Positions 34,712 to 46,300 of a DNA stretch of 64,000 nt are shown here, piece by piece; position 1 is the first letter of the stretch, and every line of letters starts with the position of its first letter. Below the pieces are notes generated by a model, which saw only the letters and a program-made list of their open reading frames with translations, was not told the origin of the DNA and did no database searches. A program made the translations under genes and the position numbers. The DNA is from Symmetrospora coprosmae (lineage: Eukaryota > Basidiomycota > Cystobasidiomycetes > Symmetrosporaceae), in contig VUYT01000054.1 in NCBI GenBank assembly GCA_008802785.1, positions 1-64,000 on the forward strand. The letters run 5' to 3'.

Positions 34712-36228
34712 AAAGGAGTGGATAGAGGATCGAGAGCTATGCTGCTGTGTAGGCGGACGCTGTTGTAGCGAGTTTCGATCCGCTCAAGATGTATCTCGGA
34801 GATATGTACCAGTCGCGTGGCAGACATGATGAGGAGGAGGAGGAGCAAGCGCGGAGGGTAGCGATTAAATGCTGTGGTTGACGTGTGATGCAGGTGGCTG
34901 AGGGATGCGATGCTCTTGCGAAGAAGACAAACTTTGCGCTTAGGTATGGACCTGGGGTCACGCCAGACGGGCTTCCGGATCCGCTCATCCCGAAACTCGA
35001 GCAGAGGCGGGCATCGGGCGCGTACGGTGTTCTGCTAGCACATTTATCCAGACATTCGCATCGAAAGAACAACCTTCCCTTCCCGTTGGCTCGGCACCTC
35101 CACAGGACCGTCATGTAGACCGACGTCATTCCATAGGCACCGGCAAACTGCCGACCTGGACTGCCCTGCGGGTGTATCGCGGACGGGGGCACTGCCGCAC
35201 GGAAGGCCGATATTCAGTACATCGGTAGGTCGTGGACGACTGGGCACGCCGAGTGTAACGTCTGCTTGGGAAAGACCGGGCGTTCTGAAGCGTCTCGTCG
35301 ACGCCCTCACTCGAAACCGTTCGATGCTGTGCCGCCCGCATCGGCGAGCGGACAGGGGTTCCGTACAGGAGTTCCGTATTTGGCTGGAGACGGAGCGCGC
35401 TATACCCGGCGGCCTTGGGATGCGACTCGTCCAAGATGCACATGGCTTTGCGCTCAATCACTTCCCAATCGGATCCAGGTTGCCTGCCCTTCTACCGGAC
35501 AGCTAGCACGTCAGGTGTCAATTAGGTGCTATAGCCGTTGCACTGTGACGCCAAGCAGACACCCTCTCGGGCTGCCTGCTGGATTTTCGCCGGTTGAGCA
35601 GCGAAGGCACGACTCCCCTCCAATCCTCAAACGATCTCGACACGGGGCAAACGGACACGCGACTCTAGGCGGCCGTCAGAGGTCTACTGCGCTCGCCGTG
35701 GCTTGCCGTCGTTCAAGCCCAGGCGGTGGAGGTGGGCTGTCCGAAGAGCGCTGCATAGTGCGTCGCGAGGTCGGTGCAACCCATAGGCAGACGCAAGCGG
35801 AGGCATCGGAATACGGCGATGTCCGATGTGAGGCAGGGCCCCTTAGCAGTGTCAGGTCTCACAAGATGGCTGACACAGTGATCACCGATTGTGACTGGCC
35901 CAGCTCGAAGATGAGTACGATGAACTCGACCACTGCGACCAGGACATCTACGACCAGGTGGATCTTGGCGGCAGACCCGACGTTGCGCATGACGCTTCAA
36001 GAATGTCCGGAGTAGACCAACCCGTCGGGCCAGGAGTCATGGGCGAGCATCCGTCAGCGAGCTGCGCACAGCGAGGCAATCTTTCCGAGAGACAAACAGG
36101 CTGACATGTGCTGCTCTTGCCGCTCAGCGCAAAACATCAGCAAGATACAGCACATAACGAGATGTACGGGCTGCCTGCCTTGTGTGTGCCAACATCGTTT
36201 CTGACTCCTCTTGTTTCCCTCGCTTGGA

Positions 36229-39150
36229 CACGTCTAGGCGCTCCGTACCAAACGGACTGGTGAACCGCCGCGCATTGCGACGACGCGCTGGTGCCACCAA
36301 GGGTAGCGCCGAGGAACTCACCGAGGGTGGAGCTGGACTAGTGACGTGCCACATGAACGCCAGCCTGCAATTGCTCGGAGCCTGCGCACGCGTTAGGACG
36401 GAGATGTGCCGTCCCCGGCAGCCCCTCACACCGGCCGAGGTGGCTCAGTTGGCTGCCAAAGCCGCACCTGGAAGCCAGCCTTACGGATTCGACGTGCTCC
36501 ACGGATTGCAGGAGGTGTTCCAGGCAATGTACGCATCGAAGCTGTCCAAGCCATTCGAACCGGCTGGACTCCATAGGCGGCTCGACTGTGAGTATTTCGA
36601 CTGCGCTATATACTGGCGAGCTCAGCCCGTTGACGCTTCCCACGGGCGAGGCAAAGTCTTTGGGATAAACCCATGTCGGCAGAACGATGCAGCGGAAACC
36701 ACGGCAATGTTCCAACGAATGATGTGTCTGGCATCTCCGCGCCTCGCAAGGCTCTTCGAAGGGCGTCAGTGCCTTACAAAATTCTGCACTCGTTGTCTCA
36801 AATCCAGGTCTCCTCAACTGGAGGACTTCACAATCAAACTGCTGTCTGTCGCCGACAGCAGTAAGTTCTGGGACGCATGGGACCAAGCTCATGACGAGCC
36901 CGACGCTGCGATGTGCGATAAGTGAGCATGCCGAAGTTCGGGCTCTATATGACGCGTGCACTAACACTATCCGCTCATCAGCCCAGGCTGCCAGTCACGG
37001 CAGCTCACGAGCATTGGGTCCCATTCCGGCGGGACGATGAGGACCACATCGACGATCGAACGAATGCCGACTATCCTAACGGTACAGCTGGGTTGGCCGT
37101 CCGACGATCGAGGCCAGCTTGTTCAGGCCAAGCCATTCGAGCTGCCCGGCGCGCTGGTATGGGACGAGAGTGTGGGCAATTGGGAGCGAATCACGTCTGA
37201 CGAGGTAGGTCGACCTTCGTGATTGAGCATTTGCAAAGTCGCGACTTCGGGTGACATTCGATCATGCCTAACTTCAGAAGCTGGCCGAGCGTCGAGCGGA
37301 TGGCAATAGCATCTGGCGGCCGCGAGGATTGCTCCTACATAGCGGACCAACACTCCTTTCTGGACACTACAAATGCCTCATATTCCTCGACGGAGGGCGC
37401 AGGTACCTTGCCGATGACTCAGTCGTTTCCGAATACCGAGATTCGGCTCTCCCTCGGGGATTCCGGCCTGTAGGAATCGCGTATGAGAGAAGTGACGCGC
37501 TTGACGGAGACTCTGGCCTCACGGTTAAGCTCTTAGGTGGACAGCGTGGACCCGCCGTGAGTGCGGGAGGACACGATCAAACCTCAAGAGCCTTCAAGGC
37601 CGGGCTCCCTGGTGGCTTGGGTGAACGTGCGGTGGCGCCGGTTGATGGTATGCCGGGCCGCAATGTTCCCGCACTGTCTACCTCTGATACGCTCGCTCGC
37701 GCTCGCGCTCCCGCTGGGCCGGCGATCCTGTTCGGCGGGCCCAGCTCAATGTTCGGAGCACGGGAGACTGTGCGGCGAACCAGAGTAGCACCTCGAGACC
37801 GGGCCACCACGACCGCAGAGCAAGGCGTGGGCCAGGCGGGCAGATCCGATTCGACTCCTTCCGATGACGCATGGGGTGATCAGCGCCCAGTGTATGTCCT
37901 CACGGCACACATCGTAGACGCAGGCGGTGAACGTACCTGTCGAATGGATCCCGCGGCTCGGCGCTCTCGGCTCGGAGACTGGTTGAACGATTTAGAGTCT
38001 CGAGGGCGCATGGCTATGGAAGCGATTCACCCTGGGCTATCGCCCAACGAGTACCACCTGCTCACGATCGTGAACGACACCGACTCCCATAACGACGAAC
38101 CGTCATCGTGGCACGCCGGACGGCCACCCTGGTTTACAGAACGACACTCGCCGGGTCGACTATACTCTCTGATGCGGGAAGACCGGGTGGAAGAGCTCTT
38201 TATCATCAGCATATACGGACTGGGGTGTAACACCAGAGGGCTAGCCACCATGCTCGAGCGCTCGAACGCAACCCTGCACTTCGGCGTCACCCGCATCGAG
38301 ACGGGGGCCAGGTCGAGGCTCACGCTGGATTCGCAAGATCTGAGAGCTGCACTGCTGGACACACGGGCGAGCCCCGCAGCTCATGCGCTGGCGAATCAGC
38401 TCAGACATCGGTCCACTGGGCGCTTTACGCTCTGGCAGGCAGGACGTCTGGAACGACCCGGGTACCTTATCGACTCCAGGGCCTTTGGTGCGTTGCGGCG
38501 AGATCGAAGATCGGTCTGATACCTCATGACCGTTACTGACTCCGCGCTGGTCATGGCACGGGCGCAGGTACTGAGCACGAGGACTGGAAGACCGTCTCGC
38601 CAACGGCCCTGCTGGAGCGCCCCCCTGCGAATATGCCGTGTCAGTTTGAGGGGTGTCCCGCCAAGACGGACGAATACTCGATCGTCGAGCACATGCTGTT
38701 GGAGCACGGCGATCCCGAGCGACCTACTACGTGCCAGCTCTGCCCTGGCGGGCAGGACAATACTAAGGCAACGGTGAAGGATTTACGGATTCACTACCGC
38801 AACCATATCCGCGGACCCCACAAATGCGTACGCCAAAGTTCGAGAGGGCGCCAGCGCCTGACATTGAGGAGAACGGAACGCGGCTGACGCGACGCTCTTG
38901 CCAGTCAATCGAAGGCTGCCCGGACTACGACACTGTCTTTTCCTCTGCCCGGCAGCTATGGCTACACTGTTGCCCGATGCACGACGACGCCGAATCAACG
39001 CTCGCGACTGTCCTGCGAGCATACGCCGCTCTGGGCGACCAAGCGAACGCCGTGTTTGGCGAGGAGGATAGTGAAGGCAGCAGTGCTGATGAAGAGGACA
39101 GTGAGAGTGTGTCCACAGCAAACGTCGATCACCGCGGCCGATGGCTGTAG
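36229..39150 (+). CDS. Ubiquitin-specific protease (peptidase C19) apparently fused to C2H2 zinc fingers
   Basis: Deubiquitinase of the USP class. The Cys box is GLVTCHMNASLQLL (catalytic Cys), the QQD-like block is RQNDAAETTAMFQRMM, a zinc-ribbon pair is CTRCLK and CDNPGC, and the His box is GLLLHSGPTLLSGHYKC with LADDSVV. Cys, His and Asp are all present. Introns near 36911-36981 and 37206-37277 remove cleanly. An extension of about 300 residues follows without a recognisable domain. A probable intron at 38516-38574, with a weak GAG acceptor, then leads in frame to C2H2-like fingers: CQFEGC...HMLLEH, CQLC...HYRNH, and after another short intron CQSIEGC...H. The acidic tail ends at 39150. 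Exons probably extend 5' of 36229, perhaps to about 34.9 kb. If the 38.5 kb splice is wrong, the zinc fingers are a separate gene. Confidence 0.7.
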
Positions 39151-39379
39151 TCAAAGGCGCACAAGCACATTGAAGTCGCGAGCACACAGGGCTTTCACAT
39201 AGGTGTAACTCATGTACGATTGTGTCGTAGGTGCCGGGCATGGAACGGCCATTGCTAGCTGTGTGGTCCAGCGTATTGTACAATACGAGAGTGAACAGAG
39301 GCTTTCAATCCAACACGAGAAGGCGAAATGCTCTTGGCAGGCTGGTTCTAAAAGAGCGCGTGGCTTGGCAGGTCTAGTG

Positions 39380-42300
39380 CTACTCGCTGATCAAATCACT
39401 GTCATCCAGGGGTATCGTGCTCTTGTACGCTTTGTCTTCTAGCTCGTCGAGGTCCTCATCGGCAGCGGTAGCCATGGAGGCACGGCTGGATGCGATACGC
39501 AGGAGTTCGGCTCGCTCAGCCCTCTCCCGTGGGGACCGCTCGTCGCTCTTAGCGGCAACCAATATCTGATCCAGGTTCTCCATCGCGGCCTGAATAAGAC
39601 GGAATTGAGAGGGCGTCAGAGCCATATTCAATCGCATGCAGGCTACCTGCTACATACCGTGAATGAAGTCCATTTGAGATCATTCCCGGTGGACTCGGCG
39701 CTGCCGTCTTGGGCCGGGTGCGCGAGCAGATTTACTGCCTCTTCCACTATCTCATTGTCGAGTAGAGATATCTTCACGCGCTCCCACCGCCTATTCAGGC
39801 TCTCTGGGCCCGTTGGCTCGTTCATGTTGCCACAAGCCCATGCGTCGAAGACCGACTGAAGCGATGCTCGGCCGCCTGCTCCGTGGATGAACCGTATGAC
39901 CGTTTCGACGCCTTGTAGAGTCGACCCGTTGATGTGCGGCACCGACTGCGCTTGCGTGAGCTCATCTACGGTCGGGTAGTCGACACCGTCCACCCATGCG
40001 GGTATCGAGTGTTCCCACGTTTGAAATGCAGCGCCCAGGTCCTCTACCTGCTGCGGGGTGACCTTCTGGCGAAGCATCTCTGTCTGCCATTTGATGTACG
40101 GAATGTTCCGTCTAGCCACCGCAAGGGCGAGATCGCCCATGGGAGAAGGTCGGGCCGAGTCTGCATATGCAACGATTCGCCTGCACGTCTCGTAATCGGC
40201 ATAGGCTACGGCGCCTTCTGCAGTGTTGAAAGCTGATGAAGTGAGGAAGAGTGTAGGACAGGGGTATCTGTGGCTGTGGTGCAAAACCTCGTATTTCTGG
40301 TGAGGATTCAGAAAGTCTGCCGTGCTATGTCCGGCTAGAGCGCGGAGTGTACTGGGTCTTCGCATGAAAGCACTGGTTATTGCCGGATGAAGGGCGCCAG
40401 CCAAGATCTTGTCGCAAAAATTGGCCAGCGATGTTCCCCTGTAGGACGCCTGGCGGCGGATCGCCTTCATCTTGTCGTGTAAGTGGAGCTGGAAGGCTTC
40501 GTCGAGCGATGCTAATCGGGGATCGACGAGCAGGCCGTTGACTAGTTCGTACAGTAGCAATGCCCGTCCATCTAGGTCCATGTCGAGGTCCGGATGCCGC
40601 TGCTTGAAGAGATCCCAGGCAATCGAGCCCTCATGAACGTTGTGCCAAGTCTCGATGGCGATGTTACCCCTGTAGGCAGATGTCCATCAGGATGGCGATC
40701 ATCGTCGGGATATACGCCGTAGACAGCAACCATACCTCATTGATAAAATGCCTCTGATTCGCTCGACGGCAAACTTGTATCGACTGGCGTACTGCGGCAC
40801 GTGTTGGTGGTCGATGGCGAGCCGAACCCCATTAACGCCGTACTTCTCCGATGGCTGTTGTACTCCAGAGCTTGTATCTAGACCCAATAGGCCAGTAATC
40901 GGGTCCCGGTAGCTTGCGCGATATGCCCCCTTGCGGAGAATCTCGCACACCACCGCCATTGGCGGATCGAATAGCAGGAGATCGACATGCGAAGCGACTG
41001 CCAGCGCGCGGAGCTGCTTCCTGGCGAGACACGCCTGAAACAGCGTGGTGAACATGCCGCGCTTGTGTGTGGCCCTGAACTCGTTGATGGCTTCCCCGTG
41101 GAGACGGCCAACGCTCGGATTGACGTCGTATAGCTCGTGCGCGGCGATTGCGGACGCTAGACCACAGCCTAAGCATGCCCAATTCTGGTCCGCGACCACA
41201 GTGTAGTGCGAGCTCATCATCAAGACGAGTGGCGGGCCTGGGACTTGATCGAAGGCAGCAAGCTTTCCTGCGGCGTGTTCAAAATTCGAACAGGTGCACC
41301 GGTATCGCTTCCTTGCCAGCATGTCACGCAGAAGCTGTTTTGTCTTGAAGACTGACTCGGCCTTCGTCTCAAGGGCGAGGTTGCTAGCGCGCAAATTGTG
41401 CGCGAGAACAGCGCGCATTTGGCTGCCGTCGTTCTCGAGATCGTCTTCTAAGTCACGGATAGTTGGTGCCGCCGACCGTCCACTGAGGCCGGCCTCGCAC
41501 ACCGACCTGAGCAGCAGTGTGTAGTACGGTAGTGACTGCAGGAGCGGTATGAGCGGCGTCTGCCACGCGTCTTGTGGGATGTTGACATATACATCGATGA
41601 TGCCGGCAAGCCGAGGCATTGCATGTTTCACGTTTGCCCAGAGGACAGTTCCCGCATCGTCATGCAGAGGTGCGCCAGGGTGTCCCATCCGGACTGCGAG
41701 GGCGTGTGACACCTGAGTCGGCCGCAGGCTCTCTGTCCTCTCATCTGCTACCCAGTCCGCGAGCCTGCGCGCCAATTGACGCGGAGAGACTATGTAGTCC
41801 TGCTTCAGGGTCTTCCACGAGATCACATTGATGACCTGCTCTTGCTCTGAGAAAGCGTCGCCGTCCACCCAGGCGAACTTCTGAGGTGTAGGGTGAATGA
41901 ATGGCAAAGCAATAAGAGAGGGTCTCGGGCCCGCGATGTGCCGGTACATGGGTCGGTTGCAATCGACATGTACAGTTGGCATCGTCGTCGGCAGAGCCTT
42001 TGTACCGAAGCTGATGGGGTGCCGGGCTCTCACGTCTGAAGCTCGCCAGAGAAGCTTGGTCTCGAGCTGAAGGCATCGGTCCTCCCCGTCTAGTTGAACC
42101 GACACCCCGCAGAAACCGGCAGCGACGTTACCAGAGAATGACGCGCGGTTGGGGTAGCCTTGTGCCATCAACAGCTGCACGGGTCCCGGAGCGGCTCAGT
42201 ATGCGCCGCTGACGGGCAGCGGGCCGTGAGAGGATGCATCCGTCCCATACTCACCTTCTGCACCAGTAATGCGAAGGACCTCCCCCATCGGATCTCGCTC

Positions 42301-43348
42301 ACGATGGTGGCGCTGAGCTGTTTGGAGTTTTCGTTCTCGTTACCCGAATAGGCCTTGCTCGCACCCTTGGCAGAGGGCTTGACTGCCTCCCAGAATTCGA
42401 GAGCCGCTTCGGTGGCTGTCGCGCGTGCAGGGAGAGACGAATGATCCATTGGTAGGATCACTCTGTCTGCAACCGTTGGTTGGTTGATGGAAGAGAGCCC
42501 CGCGCGTTAGCGGCGCGGCACTCAGCCGGACGCTGCTCACGCAGGTCGTTCTCCTCTGTACAACGTACGGCCGGCTTAGTGCTTAGTTTCATTCGCGATC
42601 TCATACCACGCGCAGCTCCATGTCGGAACCTTCTACGTGCCCGCATTTCGTTAGTGCTGCAGTCATTACCGCCTGAAGGTACGCTGACCACCCACATCGC
42701 CCGTCGGCCCGGCGGTCCAGGAACGAGCAAGGCGTGCGCTCGAAGACCTCTTCTCGGACCTACAATTTCGACCGTCGCGTCCCGATGAAACGTGTGATGG
42801 TGAATCCGGCGACATGCTGATCGAGGGCCGAGGTGAACGTAACAAGACCCCCTAGGTTGAAGTCCAAAACTCGCCCGGGTACCTGCTCCACAGCCTGCAG
42901 GGGTACGTTCGACGACGCCGACCTGGCTGTCCTGACTCCCGGCAAAGATGGTCCCCGTGTGCGCCACATGTGCGTTGAGAACAGCGGGCGATGCATGAAC
43001 GCGACTAACGGTAGCTTCACAGCGCTCCCTCTTGCCACCCCTTTGACGATTTCGGGGATCTTCTGCTGGATATGCTGCCAATCTGGGGCATAACGAACAG
43101 AGCCGTGAAGTACTTCTACGTACTCCAGCTTCTCGTGGCCGCCATGCCGAGTGGTGGGTCAGCCTGACGGCCGCTGGACGACCCCTCCTTCTGACCGTTA
43201 CTCCACCTGCAGGTCTGGACCGGAACCCTTTCGAGACCGCTTTGAAGAACACGAAGCGGTCGCTGAAGGGAGCCAAGCTGCTACCCGTCGCTTCTCGTCC
43301 GCAAGAAGATGCCGAGAGCACCGAATCAGGGGCTGGAGCGGCGGGCAT
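39380..43348 (-). CDS. Large orphan protein, about 1150 residues, intact across introns
   Basis: Minus-strand gene convergent with the protease gene, 230 bases between stops. From the 5' end: MPAAPAPDSVL (ATG 43348), KLEYVEVLHGSVRYAPDW, LVAFMHRPLFSTHMW, GRVLDFNLGGLVTFTSAL, then after an intron TNEMRARRRFRHGAARGM, EENDLHRVILPMDHSS, a 480-codon exon (about 42176-40733), a second long exon (about 40671-39646) beginning GNIAIETWHNVHEG, and a last exon AAMENLDQILVAAKSDE ending LDDSDLISE. Six introns tested keep the frame, so the gene is under coding constraint. The 480-codon exon has a Cys cluster (CTCSNFE...CLGCG). I do not recognise the family; no transposase, helicase, polymerase or capsid motif is visible. 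Confidence 0.62.
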
Positions 43349-43399
43349 GGATGTCAACTGACCGGGCCACCTGCCACCATCACTGCGCGCGCGGGTAGC

Positions 43400-46300
43400 G
43401 TGTGCAGAAACACCACGTTACGCCTCTCTGTACGTGTAGTAATTGAGCTTAAGGACGCATTGGGGCGGCAAAGCGAGTCTACATCTGCCACGCAACAGAG
43501 CCAAATTCGAAGCTAGGTACAATCGCGTCCAGATTTTTGTGTTCACGATCGCGGTTTCTTCCGGTCTCAGCCGGCTGTGCGATGTCTGCAGAGGCATGAG
43601 TCAAGGTGAGCTAAGACTGGACAGCATTGCACTTCGGCTAGCGTACAGTAGCGAACATTCAGCCGTTTACTACAACGCGGCGTTTAAGCCGGCGACCGGG
43701 CAGTAAGAGACAGCTCGAGCAACGCGCCGAGAGTGCGATGTGGTCCGACACGGGAGCTACGAGTCTCCTCATTGCGGAGTCCGCCAGTCAGTATACAGCA
43801 CGAGCGCTCTCTGCTCCTCTTAGACACTCAGAGAAGCATGAGTTAGATGGTTTAGTGGACGGTGCCACTGTTAGTCAGGCAGCGCGAGGCTGAGATAGCG
43901 GAAGATCAGTCTCTACACGCAGAGGTCTTGCTGGCCTCGGGGCTGGACAGCGAGTGCTGTGCAAGAGAGAGTCGTGCTCGTCGGCGCGTCAGCTACTATT
44001 TGAGAGTGCCCGCGGTGCAAGCGGCGCACGAAGCAGGGCGTCGATCTCACCGACTGACCTGCGAATGCGAGGCGCCGGGTGCGCAGACCCCCAATGCGGC
44101 GGGGAGACAGAGTCGGTCACAGGCCTGCGTTAGCTTGCGATCCCCCACAGCGAGATGGGGCGACAGTGCATACCCACTCACAGGCTTGCCAGCACGCGAA
44201 CGGCGACCTCCGAAAACTGCCCGACTGACTGCGGAGTAGGAGCGGAGAACGCGCGCGTACGTCAGTGCAGAACTCCCGGTGCGACGCGCAGTCCATCATT
44301 GCCGTGCGCGCGAGCTGAGCCGGAATGCCGGTCCGGGAACCTTCTCACTCGCACGCCATTTCTTGCTGACGGCCCAGGTCGACGCTTTGACCGTCTGACG
44401 TGACCTCCGGGAGAGAGCCACGGCAAGCATCAGCATTCAGCATTCGGTAGTCCCGCTGGTGCGCGGCATTCTGCTTTCGGTTGCGGACCGGCTGAGGACA
44501 GAGAGCCTCACTCACCTATTGCGCTGCTTCGCCGTCTTCCAGGCAGAGCACTGCGCCCTAGCATCGTAGGGATCCCCGACGGCGTGGTTGTGCGGAGGCG
44601 ATATGGTCTGTCCAAGTAGGCTGAGCAAAGGCGGTCAGCAGTTGGGTCCGCGTGAGGGATCGCCGGCATTCCAGGCCGACAAAAGAGCGAGGCTGAGCGG
44701 CGCCAGTCGACGTACAATTCTGTCCGTGTGTCCGTCTCGCTCGCCTACGCGGAGCTGGGGGACGTTGTTGTTCCTTGCGCGCATGGAAATGGCCGGGCCG
44801 AAGTAGGCGGCGAAGGGAGTCAGCGTCCGGCAGGAACGAAAGGTATTGCTGGTCGCGCTTCCAACCGCTTTGCCGGACAGACGCAACAGGCGTGCGGCAA
44901 ATTCACCGTCCACACGCTCGACGCCCTACCCGACGCCCTTTGCGACCGCACAGTGCCGGGCGGGGGCATAGCGCCTCCGAACCATCTCTGCACCCCCGCC
45001 GGACTTCAGACGCGGTAGCGCCGATGGTGCGCATCAACCGAAGCCGGCATCCAAAGCCTCCTCGAGGCGTGTCGAGGCTGACGGGGCTCGATATGCCGGG
45101 TGGACTTGCGCGCACCGAGAATGTGGTCTGGCAAGGCAGAAGGATGAAAGAGGAGTCAGCGAGACGCGGGCTGATCTGCAGTCTGCAAGACCGGGGAGCA
45201 CATGGGCGGATCGCAAGCTCACTTTCGAGATCGCGCTCTTCGAACCAAAGCAAGGCCGACACCTCGCCGGAGCCCGCCCTGTCCAAGACCGCTGTTGCGA
45301 GGCCGTGTCCTGGGACCGAGAGATAGAGAAGCGCACTTCAGCGCAGTCATTCGGAACTCGCTGCAGCACACGCTTGCTAAAGCGCGAGCTGCCTCTAATG
45401 CAGTGCAGGACCTCACCTTATCTCTGCGCACAGTGGCGACCTGGCCGACCAGCTGTCGGATCGTCGTCGTTCAAGTCGAGGCTCGCCGCTGCGCGCGCCA
45501 TCTCGGGCTCGACGCATGTTGATGGAAAGAGAGACGAGAGGGAGAGGTCCGTCATGCTGGACGACAGGAAAGGGATCTCGGCGGGCGTGCAGCTCGAGGT
45601 CGGGGGAGGTGGTCCTGGGGAATGCGAAGGGGCGAGGAGATGCGGGTCAGCTCGGATGCATGCACCTGGACGAGGCCGAGGCCGCTGGGGCAGGTGGCAC
45701 AGCGCGCAAGGCCTTTCTGCATTCACGTACGCCGATTGAGCCATCGCATAGAGGTGCTTCTCCTGCTGCTGCTGCTGCTGCCGCGAAGGGCTCCTTCCCC
45801 CTTCTTATCCGTCCGTACTCTCATCCCCGCCCCATCTGCGCTCCTGCCTCGTCTGATGTCTCCATCGCTCGCAACCACGTAGGAAGCGACTCCAGCTGTC
45901 CATCTCTCGTCCTCCGTCTGCTTGTCGAGCTTGATGTATGCATAGAAGAATCGTCGTCCATTGTCGGGTTGGAGTTGAATGGCGGGAGGAGAAGAAGCGA
46001 GGTGCGACGTGTTGGGCAGGAAGATGTCTTCCTCGATGAGGACCCGCAATGCAGTCGCAATCAGCAGCAACTCAGCAACGCAGACAGAGACCACAGACCA
46101 CAGTTGACAGCCTTCATTGCTCCATTGCATCATGCGCTATGCTACAATGTGGAAGACCTGACGCGGGCGGGCGCCACGCCAGTGCCTTCGACATTACCAG
46201 GCAGAAGCATGGGACGACGCACCCCACAGTCGCACGGACGGGACAGCCTCCACCCCAGCATTACGCACCTTGCGCACATCCAGAAGAGGCTTGAGGACCT

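Noticed and set aside
34885-43348. Protease/orphan module as a transposon or virus-derived element
   Set aside because: No transposase, integrase, polymerase, reverse transcriptase or capsid motif, and no terminal repeats were found; the genes have ordinary spliceosomal introns.
42458-43357. 299-codon minus-strand open frame read as a separate gene
   Set aside because: Most of it crosses introns of the large orphan gene; the spliced reading in another frame is continuous on both sides.
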